Numbered from the stretch's first letter, positions 1 to 9,213 are shown. The stretch is 64,000 nucleotides of DNA from Nocardioides sp. (GCA_037045645.1 JBAOIH010000006.1:41125-105124); one strand, 5' to 3'. Translations and numbers: made by a program. Notes: generated by a model not told the origin, from the letters alone.

Positions 1-174
1 ACCGCCGCCATCGGTGGCACCTCGATCAACGGGTGTACGCCACCGTCGGGGATGCGCGTCGACTGGATCTTCGGCAAGGGCGGCACCTTCGCCAACACAA
101 TGGTCGAGATCGGCCCGCGGGTGCAGCGCACCACGGATCACGCAATCGTCAGTTCCCGGTTCACCGTGCAGTAG
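1..174 (+). CDS. C-terminal end of an endonuclease/exonuclease/phosphatase-family protein (partial)
   Basis: The frame is open from base 1 to the TAG at 172-174, so the window holds only the last 57 residues of a gene that starts outside. The tail contains VDWIFGKG followed by TTDHAIVSSRF. This resembles the end of DNase I-like EEP proteins, where an R-x-D-(Y/W)-I-F strand is followed by a S-D-H metal/phosphate-site motif. Here the motif is T-D-H. Secreted EEP proteins are common next to envelope-polymer genes, but the substrate cannot be told from this fragment. A 56-base gap separates it from the LicD-type gene. Confidence 0.55.
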   Translation, partial: TAAIGGTSINGCTPPSGMRVDWIFGKGGTFANTMVEIGPRVQRTTDHAIVSSRFTVQ

Positions 175-230
175 GGTTTTGCGCAGTCGGCGCCCAGGCC
201 CGGGGCCCGGCGGATCCAGGGAGGAGAACC

Positions 231-1787
231 ATGCTTCCGCAGGTGGTGGGCGTCGGCCTCGACGGCATCGTCTTCGGAGCAGGATTCACCGGCTCGCTCG
301 ACGTCTTCTTCGATGACTGGCGGACCTGGTCGGTCGCGGTCGACGAAGACGAGCCGTTCACGCTGCGTTGGCCCAAGCGGCTGAGCACTCGGCTGGACGG
401 GGTCGCCACAGTGGTGATCTCGGCCGACGACGAGGAGATCTTTCGAGACGACGTCCGCTTCGGCGACAGCGACGCCCGCGTCGAACTGATGGGACGGCAC
501 GGCTCTCGGATCTTCATCGACAAGTGGGGGCTCATCCAGCGTCCCTTCGACGAGCGCCGAGAGTCAGGCGCGGTCGATGCGATCGCCGCGAACGCCGTAC
601 GCGTGCTCGACTTCCTCAAGACCGAACTCGACATCGACGCCTGGATCTCCTTCGGCACACTGCTCGGCGCCGCCCGCAGCGGCTCGGTGATCGGCCACGA
701 CAGCGACATCGACCTGTGCTATCTGACCGAGAAGGTCGCGCCCGCGGAGATGGCGATCGAGTTGTGGCAGATCGCTCGGACCCTGACCAAGGCCGGCTGG
801 GAGGTGCGGCACAAGACGTCGAGCTTCATCACGATAATGTTCCAGGCCCCCGACGGCGGCGTCGACGGGATCGATCTCTACACCTGCTTCTACCTCGACG
901 GGCTGCTCTACGAGACCGCCACCGTACGAGCCGACGTCCCCCGCAACGCGATCCTTCCGCTGGGCACCTTGCAGTTCGAGGGCCACCCGATGCCCGCCCC
1001 CGCCGATCCGGCCGCCCTGCTCAGCGTCTCGTACGGGCCCAACTGGCGGGTGCCGGACCCCTCCTTTCGCCATCTGCCCGGCGATGACACCGTCACCAGG
1101 TTCGACGACTGGTTCGCCAGCTTCATGACCCAACGCCGGGACTGGCAGTTGTTCAACAACGAGGCGGCGCTGCAGGCGCGCGATCAGGAGCCGAGCCGCT
1201 TCGCGCGCTGGGTCACGCGACAGGTCCCGGTGGGCACCAAAGTCCTCGATCTCGGCTCCGGCGCGAGCGCAGACGTGGTGTTCTACGCCGAGCGCGGCCA
1301 CCGCGTGGACAGCTATGACTTCGCCCACCCGGTTAAGACACGTCTGAAGGCCGGAAGGCTACGTGGCGGCTCTCGACTGCGGCGCAAACCGCTCAACCTG
1401 CTGGACGAGCGCGACGCGTTTACCGCGGGTGCGCTTGCCGCTCGTTTCAAGAAGCGACAGGTCGTGACTGCCCAGGGCCTGATCGAGGCCCTGCCACCGC
1501 GCTCACGCGAGACCTTCTGGCGCTTCACCTCCATGGCGCTGTCGCGAGGTGGGCGGGCCTATCTGGAGGGGGTCAGCCGCTCCGCGCGCAGATGCAAGCG
1601 TCGACGTGACAGCGGGTTGCCGAGACTTTGGCCCGTGGACCCGGCCGACCTGGTCCGTCAGGCCGAGGCGACGGGAGGCAGACTCGTACATTCCTCCGGA
1701 TTCGAGGCAGCAGGCAAGGCCAGCCGCGGGGGGCCACCCGCGCGCTGGCGGATGGTGGTGGAATGGCCCGAACAGGAAGAGGTGTGA
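231..1787 (+). CDS. LicD-family protein fused to a SAM-dependent methyltransferase-like domain
   Basis: 518 residues. The ATG at 231 is chosen because GGAGGAGAA lies 5 bases upstream; a longer in-frame start at 33 would overlap the previous gene. Around residues 115-165 is a LicD/nucleotidyltransferase-like core with GTLLGAARSG (about 141-150) and DSDIDL (about 157-162), the family's metal-binding acidic motif. From about residue 335 a Rossmann-type glycine motif VLDLGSG and an acidic residue after the next strand suggest a class I methyltransferase. LicD proteins attach phosphocholine or phosphosugars to cell-wall glycans. The stop is one base before the sulfotransferase start, so the two are translated together. 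Exact substrates are unknown; the fusion is unusual. Confidence 0.75.
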   Translation: MLPQVVGVGLDGIVFGAGFTGSLDVFFDDWRTWSVAVDEDEPFTLRWPKRLSTRLDGVATVVISADDEEIFRDDVRFGDSDARVELMGRHGSRIFIDKWGLIQRPFDERRESGAVDAIAANAVRVLDFLKTELDIDAWISFGTLLGAARSGSVIGHDSDIDLCYLTEKVAPAEMAIELWQIARTLTKAGWEVRHKTSSFITIMFQAPDGGVDGIDLYTCFYLDGLLYETATVRADVPRNAILPLGTLQFEGHPMPAPADPAALLSVSYGPNWRVPDPSFRHLPGDDTVTRFDDWFASFMTQRRDWQLFNNEAALQARDQEPSRFARWVTRQVPVGTKVLDLGSGASADVVFYAERGHRVDSYDFAHPVKTRLKAGRLRGGSRLRRKPLNLLDERDAFTAGALAARFKKRQVVTAQGLIEALPPRSRETFWRFTSMALSRGGRAYLEGVSRSARRCKRRRDSGLPRLWPVDPADLVRQAEATGGRLVHSSGFEAAGKASRGGPPARWRMVVEWPEQEEV

Positions 1788-1788
1788 G

Positions 1789-3129
1789 ATGACCCGGACG
1801 CTCTATCTGCATGTGGGCGCCCCGAAGTCAGGCACCACCTTCATCCAGCAAGTGCTCGCCCAGAACAGCGATCTGCTCGCCGAGCGAGGCGTGCTGGTGG
1901 TGGGTCCGCGGTTGCAGTTGATCCGTGCCGCGATGGCCGTACGCGAGGACAAGCGGCTGGCCACGCTGCCGCCGGAGGCGGCGCAGTCCTGGGAGCAGGT
2001 CGTCGCGAAGGTCCGCGACTGGTCGGGAGAGTCGGCCATTGTCAGTTATGAACTTTTCGCCGGCGCCTCGCAGGAGCAGGCGACCGCGGCGTTGAGCCTG
2101 CTTGAAGGCGTCGAGGTACACGTCGTCGTCACGGCACGTGACCTGGGCCGTGCAGTCGCGTCGGCCTGGCAGGAGCAGTTGAAGTTCGGGTTGACGAAGT
2201 CGCTGGAGGAGTGGACCCCGCCCGGCGAGGACGCGCCGCGCAGTGAGTGGGGTTGGCGGACCATGCAGCCGGCCAACGTGGCCGTCCGATGGGGCGCCAC
2301 CGTGGCGCCGTCGCGGGTCCATATCGTGACCGTCCCGCGTGTCTCGTCGGATCCGGGTGAGTTGTGGCACCGGTTCGCCGCGGCGACGGGCCTGGCCGAC
2401 ATCCCCGGTCTCGACATTGCGGTGCCGCCGGCCAACGAGTCCCTCGGCGCCGTGGAGGCCGAGGTGTTGCGTCGAGTCAACGTCGCTCTGGACGGCGCTA
2501 TCGACAGCAGCCGCGAACGCTCAGTGTGGTTGCGCGACCTGCTCGCGCACCATGTGCTCGCGCCTTTGGGGGGCCGGCCGTTGCGAGCGAACTCCGCGCA
2601 ACTCCAGGCAGCCCGGGCGCAGGCTACCGACGCCATCGCCGCCATCACGGCTGCGGGCTATTCGGTGCACGGCGATCTCGACGACCTCCTGCCGCAAGGA
2701 GAGGCGGTCGAGGTCTCGACGCCCGACGCGGCGGACGTGGCCGACTCTGCGACGAAGGCTCTGGCGGCGCTGCTGTCCTGGGCCCGTACGTCCGGCGCCG
2801 ACCCACGATCGGAGGTCTCGCCGCCCCAGGTTTCTCCCGCCGCTTCGGGGGTGACGCCCGCTGAGGCACCGAGGGGAGTCGTCGATGCCGCGAAGGGTGT
2901 CGTACGCGCCTCTGTCGTGCGTGCCACCGCACCCAAGCGCGACCGACGGATCAAGGAACTCGAAGCGCGGATCAAGGAATTGGAGTCCGAGGTGCGCCGC
3001 GCCCGCGCGCTGCACCTGCGGGTCGCCACCTTGTCCGATCTGGTGTCGGACCTGCTGCTGCCCTCGGCATTGCAGCGCCGGTCCATCACCCGCGAGACGC
3101 TCAACGACTACCGCCAGGACTCCCTGTGA
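1789..3129 (+). CDS. Sulfotransferase-family protein with C-terminal coiled coil
   Basis: 446 residues, ATG one base after the stop of the LicD gene, with AGGAAGAGGTG as ribosome-binding site. The N-terminus begins with a P-loop-like 5'-PSB motif, PKSGTT at residues 12-17, which binds the phosphosulfate donor PAPS in sulfotransferases. Later segments have the alternating helix/strand pattern of the fold, including VVVTARDLGR followed by a WQEQLKFG segment. From about residue 380 a charged heptad region with two IKELE repeats predicts a coiled coil, then a short tail. It probably decorates an exported or membrane-linked polysaccharide, judging from neighbours. Its last 4 bases overlap the following small gene. 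Confidence 0.75.
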   Translation: MTRTLYLHVGAPKSGTTFIQQVLAQNSDLLAERGVLVVGPRLQLIRAAMAVREDKRLATLPPEAAQSWEQVVAKVRDWSGESAIVSYELFAGASQEQATAALSLLEGVEVHVVVTARDLGRAVASAWQEQLKFGLTKSLEEWTPPGEDAPRSEWGWRTMQPANVAVRWGATVAPSRVHIVTVPRVSSDPGELWHRFAAATGLADIPGLDIAVPPANESLGAVEAEVLRRVNVALDGAIDSSRERSVWLRDLLAHHVLAPLGGRPLRANSAQLQAARAQATDAIAAITAAGYSVHGDLDDLLPQGEAVEVSTPDAADVADSATKALAALLSWARTSGADPRSEVSPPQVSPAASGVTPAEAPRGVVDAAKGVVRASVVRATAPKRDRRIKELEARIKELESEVRRARALHLRVATLSDLVSDLLLPSALQRRSITRETLNDYRQDSL

Positions 3130-3329
3130 CCTCGCGGATCGACACGCTGCGCGACCGCATCGCCGACATCAGTGGCCTGGACGAGGTGGGCTTCCTGGAG
3201 GACCGGGTGCTCAAGTTGGAGGTGGCCGTGCGTGAGAACGAGGCCGTACGACCCGCGTTGACCGCCGTGGTCGACCAGGTCGAGGCCGCGCTGATCAAGG
3301 TGATGGACCAGCGGGAGGACGAAACGTGA
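3126..3329 (+). CDS. Small coiled-coil protein (DUF6752-like), function unknown
   Basis: 67 residues, GTG start overlapping the sulfotransferase stop (GTGA), and its own stop overlaps the next GTG start in the same way. The protein is almost entirely helical and acidic. Hydrophobic residues at heptad spacing (LEDRVLKLEVAVREN) predict a coiled coil. It may pair with the coiled-coil tail of the sulfotransferase directly upstream; that is inference from gene order. I recall small proteins of this type beside actinobacterial sulfotransferases, but the family name is from memory and uncertain. Confidence 0.6.
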   Translation: MTSRIDTLRDRIADISGLDEVGFLEDRVLKLEVAVRENEAVRPALTAVVDQVEAALIKVMDQREDET

Positions 3330-4327
3330 CGGCACCGGTCGAACTCTCGGTGATCATTCCGTGCTTCAACGAGGAGGACTCGTTGCCGCACATGTTCGCC
3401 GCGTTGGAGGAGGAACTCGGGGCGATCACCGAGTCGTACGAGGTGATCTTCGTCGACGACGGCAGCCGCGATCGCACCCTGCCACTGCTGCGGGCCGAAT
3501 CCCAGGTCAGGCCGCGGTTTCGCTACCTCTCGCTGAGCCGCAACTTCGGCAAGGAGGCGGCGATGCTCGCGGGACTGAGCAACTCGCGCGGTCAGCGGGT
3601 CGCGATCATGGACGCCGACCTGCAGCACCCGCCGCACCTGTTGCCGCAGATGCTGGCCAAGCTGGATTCGGGCGAGTATTCCCAAGTGGTGGCACGGCGC
3701 ACCCGCACCGATGACCCCTGGCTGCGGACCCAACTCTCGCGGCTGTACTACCGGATGATGAACCGCCTGGTCGACGTCGAACTCCAAGACGGGGTCGGCG
3801 ACTTCCGGGTGCTCGACCGGGCCGCGGTCGATGCCCTGCTGACGCTGGGGGAGTCCAACCGGTTCTCCAAGGGGCTGTTCGCCTGGATCGGCTTCCCGAC
3901 CGCGATGATCGACTACGAGAACGTGTCTCGGGCCGCGGGCGCCACCAAGTGGCGGTTGCGCGACCTGTTCAACTACGGCATCGACGGCGTGGTCTCGTTC
4001 AATTACCGCCCGCTGCGGATGTCGATCTGGTTCGGGGTGCTCTTCACCGCGATTGCGGTGGCGTACGCCCTGTGGGTCCTCGTGGACGCCCTACTGCACG
4101 GCAACGCAGTCCCTGGCTATGTCACGATCATCGCTGCTGTCACCGGCTTCGGCGGTGTCCAGCTGATCGTCCTGGGTGTGATCGGCGAATACCTCGGCAG
4201 GATCTATGCCGAGACCAAGCAACGCCCCCTCTTCCTGGTCAAGGAGAGCAGCGACCGAGCCGCGATCGCCTCCGTCGATCCGCACCAGGCCGGTCGCTCC
4301 TCCGTGGGAGGTCCCGAGCATGAGTGA
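3326..4327 (+). CDS. Family 2 glycosyltransferase, polyprenyl-phosphate sugar transferase type (GtrB/DPM-like)
   Basis: 333 residues. The GT-A fold is clear: SVIIPCFNEEDS near the start, VDDGSRD (43-49) for nucleotide binding, LSRNFGKEAAML, and DADLQHPP (about 96-103) carrying the DxD metal site. Two transmembrane helices follow (about 233-257 and 268-292) and then GEYLGRIYAE, the normal C-terminus of enzymes that move a sugar from UDP/GDP onto undecaprenyl or polyprenyl phosphate at the inner face of the membrane. Length is normal for the family. The GTG start overlaps the previous stop, and its end overlaps the next ATG by 8 bases, so this is one translationally coupled operon. Confidence 0.85.
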   Translation: MTAPVELSVIIPCFNEEDSLPHMFAALEEELGAITESYEVIFVDDGSRDRTLPLLRAESQVRPRFRYLSLSRNFGKEAAMLAGLSNSRGQRVAIMDADLQHPPHLLPQMLAKLDSGEYSQVVARRTRTDDPWLRTQLSRLYYRMMNRLVDVELQDGVGDFRVLDRAAVDALLTLGESNRFSKGLFAWIGFPTAMIDYENVSRAAGATKWRLRDLFNYGIDGVVSFNYRPLRMSIWFGVLFTAIAVAYALWVLVDALLHGNAVPGYVTIIAAVTGFGGVQLIVLGVIGEYLGRIYAETKQRPLFLVKESSDRAAIASVDPHQAGRSSVGGPEHE

Positions 4328-6599
4328 GCCCGACCTCGACGTCACGGCTACACCCGTGCGTCGGCGGGTTGGCGTGCTGTGGGCAGTGCTGGTCTGCGCC
4401 GTCACTGCTGCCTACACGGCCATTCCCTACCTCACCACGCCGTTGTTCTTCCAGCGTGGCGACACCGCTGCCCAGTTCGCGCCCACCTGGTTCCACCTGG
4501 GCGAGATGGTGCGCGCGGGTCAGTGGCCTCCCACGATGGACACCGCCTCCTGGGCAGGTGGCAACTACGCCGGCGAGGCACTCTTCGGGGTCTACAACCC
4601 GCTCAACGTCGCGGTGTGGTGGTGGGTCTCCGGAGCGGACAACCTCGCCTTCGCGACCTACGTCGTCAAAGCCGCCGTGATGGTGCTGCTCGCGCTGGGC
4701 ACCTATCTGCTCGCGCGCGAGTACGGCAGCCGCCCTGCAGCCGCGGCCGTGGTGGCAGTCGCGCTGCCCTTCTCCGGTTTCACGCTCTTCTGGGACGCCG
4801 GGTCGTGGCCCTCCGGGCTGATGTCCTTCGCGTACGCACCCTGGGTCTGGGTGACGATGCGCCGCGCGCTGCGGGGGGTGGGCAGCCCGTTCTGGGCGTT
4901 CCTCGCCGGGACGCTCGCCGTGCTCAACGGCAACCCCTATGGCACGTTGGCCGTGGTCGTGATCGGTGCGGCGCTGATCCTCGAAGGGCTCGTGGCGCGT
5001 GAGTGGGGCGGCGCGATCCGCCTGGCGCTGACCGGTATCGCGATCGCGGCCTTCCTGCCGTTGGTCTACATCCCGCTGCTGGAGACGGCCGATCTGGCGA
5101 TCCGTTCCACCGGCGCGCTCTTCGAGAACTCCGGCAAGTTGCGTCCCGAGCCCGGCGATCTGATCTTCGCCAGCTCGCCGCTGCACACCCCGCCGATTCG
5201 GGCGATCACCGGACCGATGAAGGTGCCGGCCACGTTTGCGGCCTGGTTCCTGATCCCGCTGCTGCCATTCCTGCGCTGGGAGCTGCTGCGCGGACGCGCC
5301 CGCGAGTTCACCGGTGCGGGGATCATCGCGGCGGCGTACCTCGCGATGACCCTGGGGCCGAGCAAACTATGGCTCTTCCGGTGGCCGTTGCGCGTCTTCG
5401 AATACTTCCTGCTCGCGGTCTTCGTGGTCTTCGCGATCGCGCTCAGCGCGGGCTTGGCCCGCACCCACCTCAAGACGCGCGCCGCTGCGTCGCTCGGGTT
5501 GATCCTGGGCCTGGGCTGGTTGTCGTGGTCGCAAGATCCGGAGATGACTCGCCGGGTCGGACTCGGTGTCGTGCTGCTGCTCGCGCTGACCCTCGTCGTG
5601 GTGGTGGTGCACGCTTTCGTACGCAAGGCCGTCCTCGGCGAGGCCGCGATCGCCGCGGCACTGGTGCTCGGCATCGGCGCCACCTTGTTCGTCCAGATCC
5701 ACACCTTCGGCGAGAACAAGAGTTCGCGGGTCTGGCATGTGCCCAGCGAGGTCGCCCAACTGCAGCAGCGCTTCGACGATCTCGACGGGCGCGTCATGCA
5801 GTTCACCGACCTCAAACCCCTGCAGAACAAGGGACAACTGAAGAAACTCGAAGCCTCCTGGCACGACTACCTCCCGGGCAGCATGTATCACCCGGCGGGC
5901 GTCGACGCCGTCAACAACTACACCGGCATGGGCTTCCTGCCGTTCACCAAGCGGTTCTGCATGGAGTACGACGGCTTCACCCAGCCGTGTGGCTACCGCA
6001 ACCTCTGGCAGCCGGCGGAGCCGGGCCAGCCCTCGTTGGCCGAACTGATGAAGCTCGACACCGTAGTGGTGTCGCCGGCGATCGCCCAGGACACCGAGGC
6101 CGGAGCGGGATGGAGTGAGGAGTCGTCCGACCAGGACGTCATCCGCCTCGTGCACGACGGCAGCTACCCGTACGAAGGGTCCGAGCTCAGTTGGGCGTCC
6201 TCGGGCGTCGAGGTCGGCAACGCGGAGACCACCGGCGTCCACAGCCAGCGCCTCGAGGTGTTCGACGCAGCCCAGGACGGCAGGCTCGTCTTCTCGATGC
6301 TGGGCTGGCCCGGGTGGTCCGCCCGGATCGACGACACGCCACTCAAGACCGGCTACAACGCCGCCGGCCTGCTCACGGTCGAGATCCCGGCGGGCACCAG
6401 CGGGGTTCTCGACCTGACCTACCGCACCCCCGGGCAGCGCCTCGGCATGATCGGTGCGATCGGCGGCACCGCCCTGGCGCTGATCCTCGCCCTGGTCACC
6501 TTCGTGCGCCGTCGCCGCGCCCGACAGGACGAGGAGGCACACGACGAGGTCTTCTGGCTGGATGAGGATGATCACACCGAGCCGGAAAGAACGATCTAG
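4320..6599 (+). CDS. Large polytopic membrane protein, YfhO/GT-C glycosyltransferase-like
   Basis: 759 residues, ATG at 4320 preceded by GGGAGG. About 11-12 membrane helices occupy roughly residues 20-500, followed by an extracytoplasmic domain (about 510-720) and one last helix with a basic KR-rich end. The first outer loop has RGDTAAQFAPTW, resembling the acidic first-loop site of GT-C enzymes that use polyprenyl-linked sugars, and the overall plan resembles YfhO. It overlaps the glycosyltransferase that would make its lipid-linked sugar donor, so a role in glycosylating a surface polymer is likely. The transfer reaction itself is inferred. Confidence 0.65.
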   Translation: MSEPDLDVTATPVRRRVGVLWAVLVCAVTAAYTAIPYLTTPLFFQRGDTAAQFAPTWFHLGEMVRAGQWPPTMDTASWAGGNYAGEALFGVYNPLNVAVWWWVSGADNLAFATYVVKAAVMVLLALGTYLLAREYGSRPAAAAVVAVALPFSGFTLFWDAGSWPSGLMSFAYAPWVWVTMRRALRGVGSPFWAFLAGTLAVLNGNPYGTLAVVVIGAALILEGLVAREWGGAIRLALTGIAIAAFLPLVYIPLLETADLAIRSTGALFENSGKLRPEPGDLIFASSPLHTPPIRAITGPMKVPATFAAWFLIPLLPFLRWELLRGRAREFTGAGIIAAAYLAMTLGPSKLWLFRWPLRVFEYFLLAVFVVFAIALSAGLARTHLKTRAAASLGLILGLGWLSWSQDPEMTRRVGLGVVLLLALTLVVVVVHAFVRKAVLGEAAIAAALVLGIGATLFVQIHTFGENKSSRVWHVPSEVAQLQQRFDDLDGRVMQFTDLKPLQNKGQLKKLEASWHDYLPGSMYHPAGVDAVNNYTGMGFLPFTKRFCMEYDGFTQPCGYRNLWQPAEPGQPSLAELMKLDTVVVSPAIAQDTEAGAGWSEESSDQDVIRLVHDGSYPYEGSELSWASSGVEVGNAETTGVHSQRLEVFDAAQDGRLVFSMLGWPGWSARIDDTPLKTGYNAAGLLTVEIPAGTSGVLDLTYRTPGQRLGMIGAIGGTALALILALVTFVRRRRARQDEEAHDEVFWLDEDDHTEPERTI

Positions 6600-6670
6600 C
6601 AGGAGTTTTCGCGCCGCACTTGTGTCAGGCTGAGCCGGTTGAGCGACCGCGCGTGAGAACGGAGAGCCAG

Positions 6671-7861
6671 ATGGCGCGTCTTTGCCAGACCGAGGGACTG
6701 ACCGAGGACCAGCAGGAGATCCTCAAGGCCGTACGTCAGTTCGTCGAAGAGCAGATCATGCCGGTCGCGACCGAACTCGAGCACAGGGACGAGTACCCGA
6801 CCGAGATCGTCGAGGGCTTGAAAGAGCTCGGCATCTTCGGCTTGATGATCCCCGAGGAGTACGGCGGCCTCGGTGAGTCGCTGCTGACGTACGCCTTGTG
6901 TGTCGAGGAGATCGCGCGCGGCTGGATGAGCGTGTCGGGCATCATCAACACCCACTTCATCGTGGCCTACATGCTGCTCCAGCACGGCACCGAGGAGCAG
7001 AAGCAGAAGTACCTGCCCCGGATGGCCGAGGGCGAGATCCGCGGCGGCTTCTCGATGTCCGAGCCCGGCTGCGGCTCTGATGTCTCGGCGATCAAGACCA
7101 AGGCCGTGCGTGACGGCGACGACTACGTCATCAACGGCCAGAAGATGTGGCTGACCAACGGTGGCTCCTGCAACCTGGTCGCGGTGCTGGTCAAGACCGA
7201 CGAGGGCGCCGACAGCGTCTACAAGAACATGACCGTCTTCCTGGTCGAGAAGGAGTCCGGCTTCGGCGAGACCGCGCAGGGCGTCACCGTCCCCGGCAAG
7301 ATCGAGAAGATGGGCTACAAGGGCGTCGACACCACCGAGATGGTGTTCGAGGATGCCCAGATCGCGGCTGGCCAGATCCTGGGCGGCGCGCCGGGCAAGG
7401 GCTTCTACCAGATGATGGACGGCGTCGAGGTCGGCCGCGTCAACGTCGCGGCACGTGGCTGCGGTGTCGCCAACCGGGCTTTCGAACTGGGCGCTCAGTA
7501 CGCCCAACAGCGCGAGACCTTCGGCAAGAAGATCGCCGAGCACCAGGCCGTCCTGTTCCGCTTGGCGGAGATGGCCACCAAGGTCGAGGCCGCGCACCAG
7601 ATGATGGTCAAGGCGGCCCGGAAGAAGGACTCCGGGGAGCGCAACGACCTGGAGGCCGGGATGGCGAAGTACCTCGCGTCTGAATACTGCGCCGAGGTCG
7701 TCGAGGACTCGTTCCGCATCCACGGCGGCTACGGCTTCTCCAAGGAGTACGAGATCGAGCGGCTCTACCGCGAGGCTCCGATGCTGCTCATCGGTGAAGG
7801 CACCGCCGACATCCAGCGGATGATCATCGGGCGGCGTCTGTTGGAGGAGTACAAGCTCTAG
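6671..7861 (+). CDS. Acyl-CoA dehydrogenase
   Basis: 396 residues from the ATG at 6671; an upstream in-frame start would add residues unlike the family. The whole FAD-dependent acyl-CoA dehydrogenase fold is present: helical N-domain with GLMIPEEYGGLG, the middle beta-domain with FSMSEPGCGSD and INGQKMWLTNGG, and the C-terminal helices with QQRETFGKKIAEHQ and IHGGYGFSKEYEIERLYREA. The glutamate of the YREA segment is near the usual catalytic-base region for one subgroup. It oxidises an acyl-CoA to its 2-enoyl form and passes electrons to ETF. The chain-length or branched-chain specificity cannot be read. The MaoC hydratase 300 bases downstream may act on a related CoA ester. Confidence 0.9.
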   Translation: MARLCQTEGLTEDQQEILKAVRQFVEEQIMPVATELEHRDEYPTEIVEGLKELGIFGLMIPEEYGGLGESLLTYALCVEEIARGWMSVSGIINTHFIVAYMLLQHGTEEQKQKYLPRMAEGEIRGGFSMSEPGCGSDVSAIKTKAVRDGDDYVINGQKMWLTNGGSCNLVAVLVKTDEGADSVYKNMTVFLVEKESGFGETAQGVTVPGKIEKMGYKGVDTTEMVFEDAQIAAGQILGGAPGKGFYQMMDGVEVGRVNVAARGCGVANRAFELGAQYAQQRETFGKKIAEHQAVLFRLAEMATKVEAAHQMMVKAARKKDSGERNDLEAGMAKYLASEYCAEVVEDSFRIHGGYGFSKEYEIERLYREAPMLLIGEGTADIQRMIIGRRLLEEYKL

Positions 7862-7942
7862 AGCGACGGGCGAAAATCGCTCGACTCGCTTGGGGGAGTT
7901 TGCCAAGGTGGGGGCAGCAACCGCTGCGACACAGGAGGACCC

Positions 7943-8134
7943 ATGAACCGCCCTGCCGGAGAAGACGGACCCAACGCCGACCTCAAGGCCAAGATGCGCG
8001 AGGCCCTGGAGAAGAAGAAGCAACAGCATCACGGCGTCGACCCGGCGGTGGCCAAGGAGTCGGTGCACGGCTCCGAGGTCAGTGACAACTCACCGAAGAT
8101 GCATCGGCGCAAGGCCGGTGGCGGGGGCTCCTGA
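7943..8134 (+). CDS. DUF5302 family small protein
   Basis: 63 residues with a strong ribosome-binding site (AGGAGGACCC) before the ATG. The family pattern is visible: a charged amphipathic helix LKAKMREALEKKKQ, a HG-rich linker, then MHRRKAGGGG at the end. Such short basic proteins are widespread in actinobacteria and have no assigned function. It lies 82 bases after the acyl-CoA dehydrogenase; a short inverted repeat (GAGCGA...TCGCTC, 7861-7882) sits in the gap and could be a weak terminator. Confidence 0.75.
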   Translation: MNRPAGEDGPNADLKAKMREALEKKKQQHHGVDPAVAKESVHGSEVSDNSPKMHRRKAGGGGS

Positions 8135-8156
8135 CCCGTCCGGCACGATTGGGCAC

Positions 8157-9197
8157 ATGGCTGCCTCCAAAACCAACCCCGGCAACTTCTTCGAGGACTT
8201 CACCCTGGGTCAGGTGATCGAGCACGCCACGCCGCGCACCCTGACCGAGGGTGACCGGGCGGCGTACGGCTCGCTCTATCCGACCCGTTTCGCGTTGCCC
8301 TCCTCGGCCGAGTTCGCCCGCGGCGTGGGGCTGGATCCGCACCCGGTCGAGGAGTTGATCGGCTTCCACATCGCCTTCGGCAAGACCGTCCCGGACGTCT
8401 CCCTCAACGCCGTCGCCAACCTCGGGTACGCCGAGTGCCGCTTCCACAAGCCGCTCACCCCCGGTGACACCCTGCGTACGACGTCCGAAGTCATCGGGCT
8501 CAAGCAGAACTCCAACGGCAAGTCCGGCGTCGTGTGGGTGCGCTCGGTAGCCACCGACCAACACGGCGACGTCGCGATCGACTGGGCGCGGTGGGTGATG
8601 GTGCACAAGCGCGACGCCGACGCACCCGCCCCCGAGGTCACGGTGCCGCAGTTGGCTCCCGTCGTCGCGGCAGACGACCTGATCGTGCCGACGGGCCTGG
8701 ACTTCAGCGCGTACGACTTCTCGGCCGCGGGCGAGTCACACCGCTTCGACGACTACGAGGTCAGCGAGCGGATCGACCACGTCGACGGCGTCACCATCAC
8801 CGACGCCGAGCACATGCTGGCCACGCGGCTGTGGCAGAACACCGCCAAGGTGCACTTCAACACCGAAGCCCGACCCGACGGCAACCGCCTGGTCTACGGA
8901 GGTCATGTCATCTCGCTGGCGCGGGCGTTGTCGTTCAACGGCCTGGCCAATGCCCAGCTGATCGCCGCGATCAACGCCGGCTCCCACGTCTCGCCGGCGT
9001 TCGCGGGCGACACCGTCTATGCCTGGTCAGAGGTCCTCGACAAGGCGGAGACCTCCGCCCCGGGAGTCGGGGCGCTTCGACTTCGTCTGGTCGCCACCAA
9101 GGGCCGCGACGAGTCGATGACACTGCGCGGCGAGGACGGCAAGCACGCGGGCGGCGTGCTGCTCGACCTGGACTACTGGGCGTACGTGCCGCGCTGA
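8157..9197 (+). CDS. MaoC-family dehydratase with two hotdog domains (mesaconyl-CoA hydratase-like)
   Basis: 346 residues from the ATG at 8157. Two MaoC-type hotdog domains in tandem are recognisable: the first spans about residues 10-160 (FFEDFTLGQVIEHATPRTLTEGD, then YAECRFHKPLTPGDTL), the second about 185-340 (HVDGVTITDAEHMLATRLWQNTAKVH, then GGHVISLARALSFNGL and HVSPAFAGDTVYAWSEV). This length and order match double-hotdog beta-methylmalyl/mesaconyl-CoA hydratases, which interconvert an enoyl-CoA and its hydroxyacyl-CoA. That specific substrate is an inference; a generic enoyl-CoA hydratase is the safer reading. Confidence 0.75.
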   Translation: MAASKTNPGNFFEDFTLGQVIEHATPRTLTEGDRAAYGSLYPTRFALPSSAEFARGVGLDPHPVEELIGFHIAFGKTVPDVSLNAVANLGYAECRFHKPLTPGDTLRTTSEVIGLKQNSNGKSGVVWVRSVATDQHGDVAIDWARWVMVHKRDADAPAPEVTVPQLAPVVAADDLIVPTGLDFSAYDFSAAGESHRFDDYEVSERIDHVDGVTITDAEHMLATRLWQNTAKVHFNTEARPDGNRLVYGGHVISLARALSFNGLANAQLIAAINAGSHVSPAFAGDTVYAWSEVLDKAETSAPGVGALRLRLVATKGRDESMTLRGEDGKHAGGVLLDLDYWAYVPR

Positions 9198-9213
9198 GGC
9201 GTGCGGGGACGGC

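Noticed and set aside
33..230. Upstream start for the LicD gene
   Set aside because: It overlaps the end of the previous gene and lacks a ribosome-binding site, while the ATG at 231 has a strong one.
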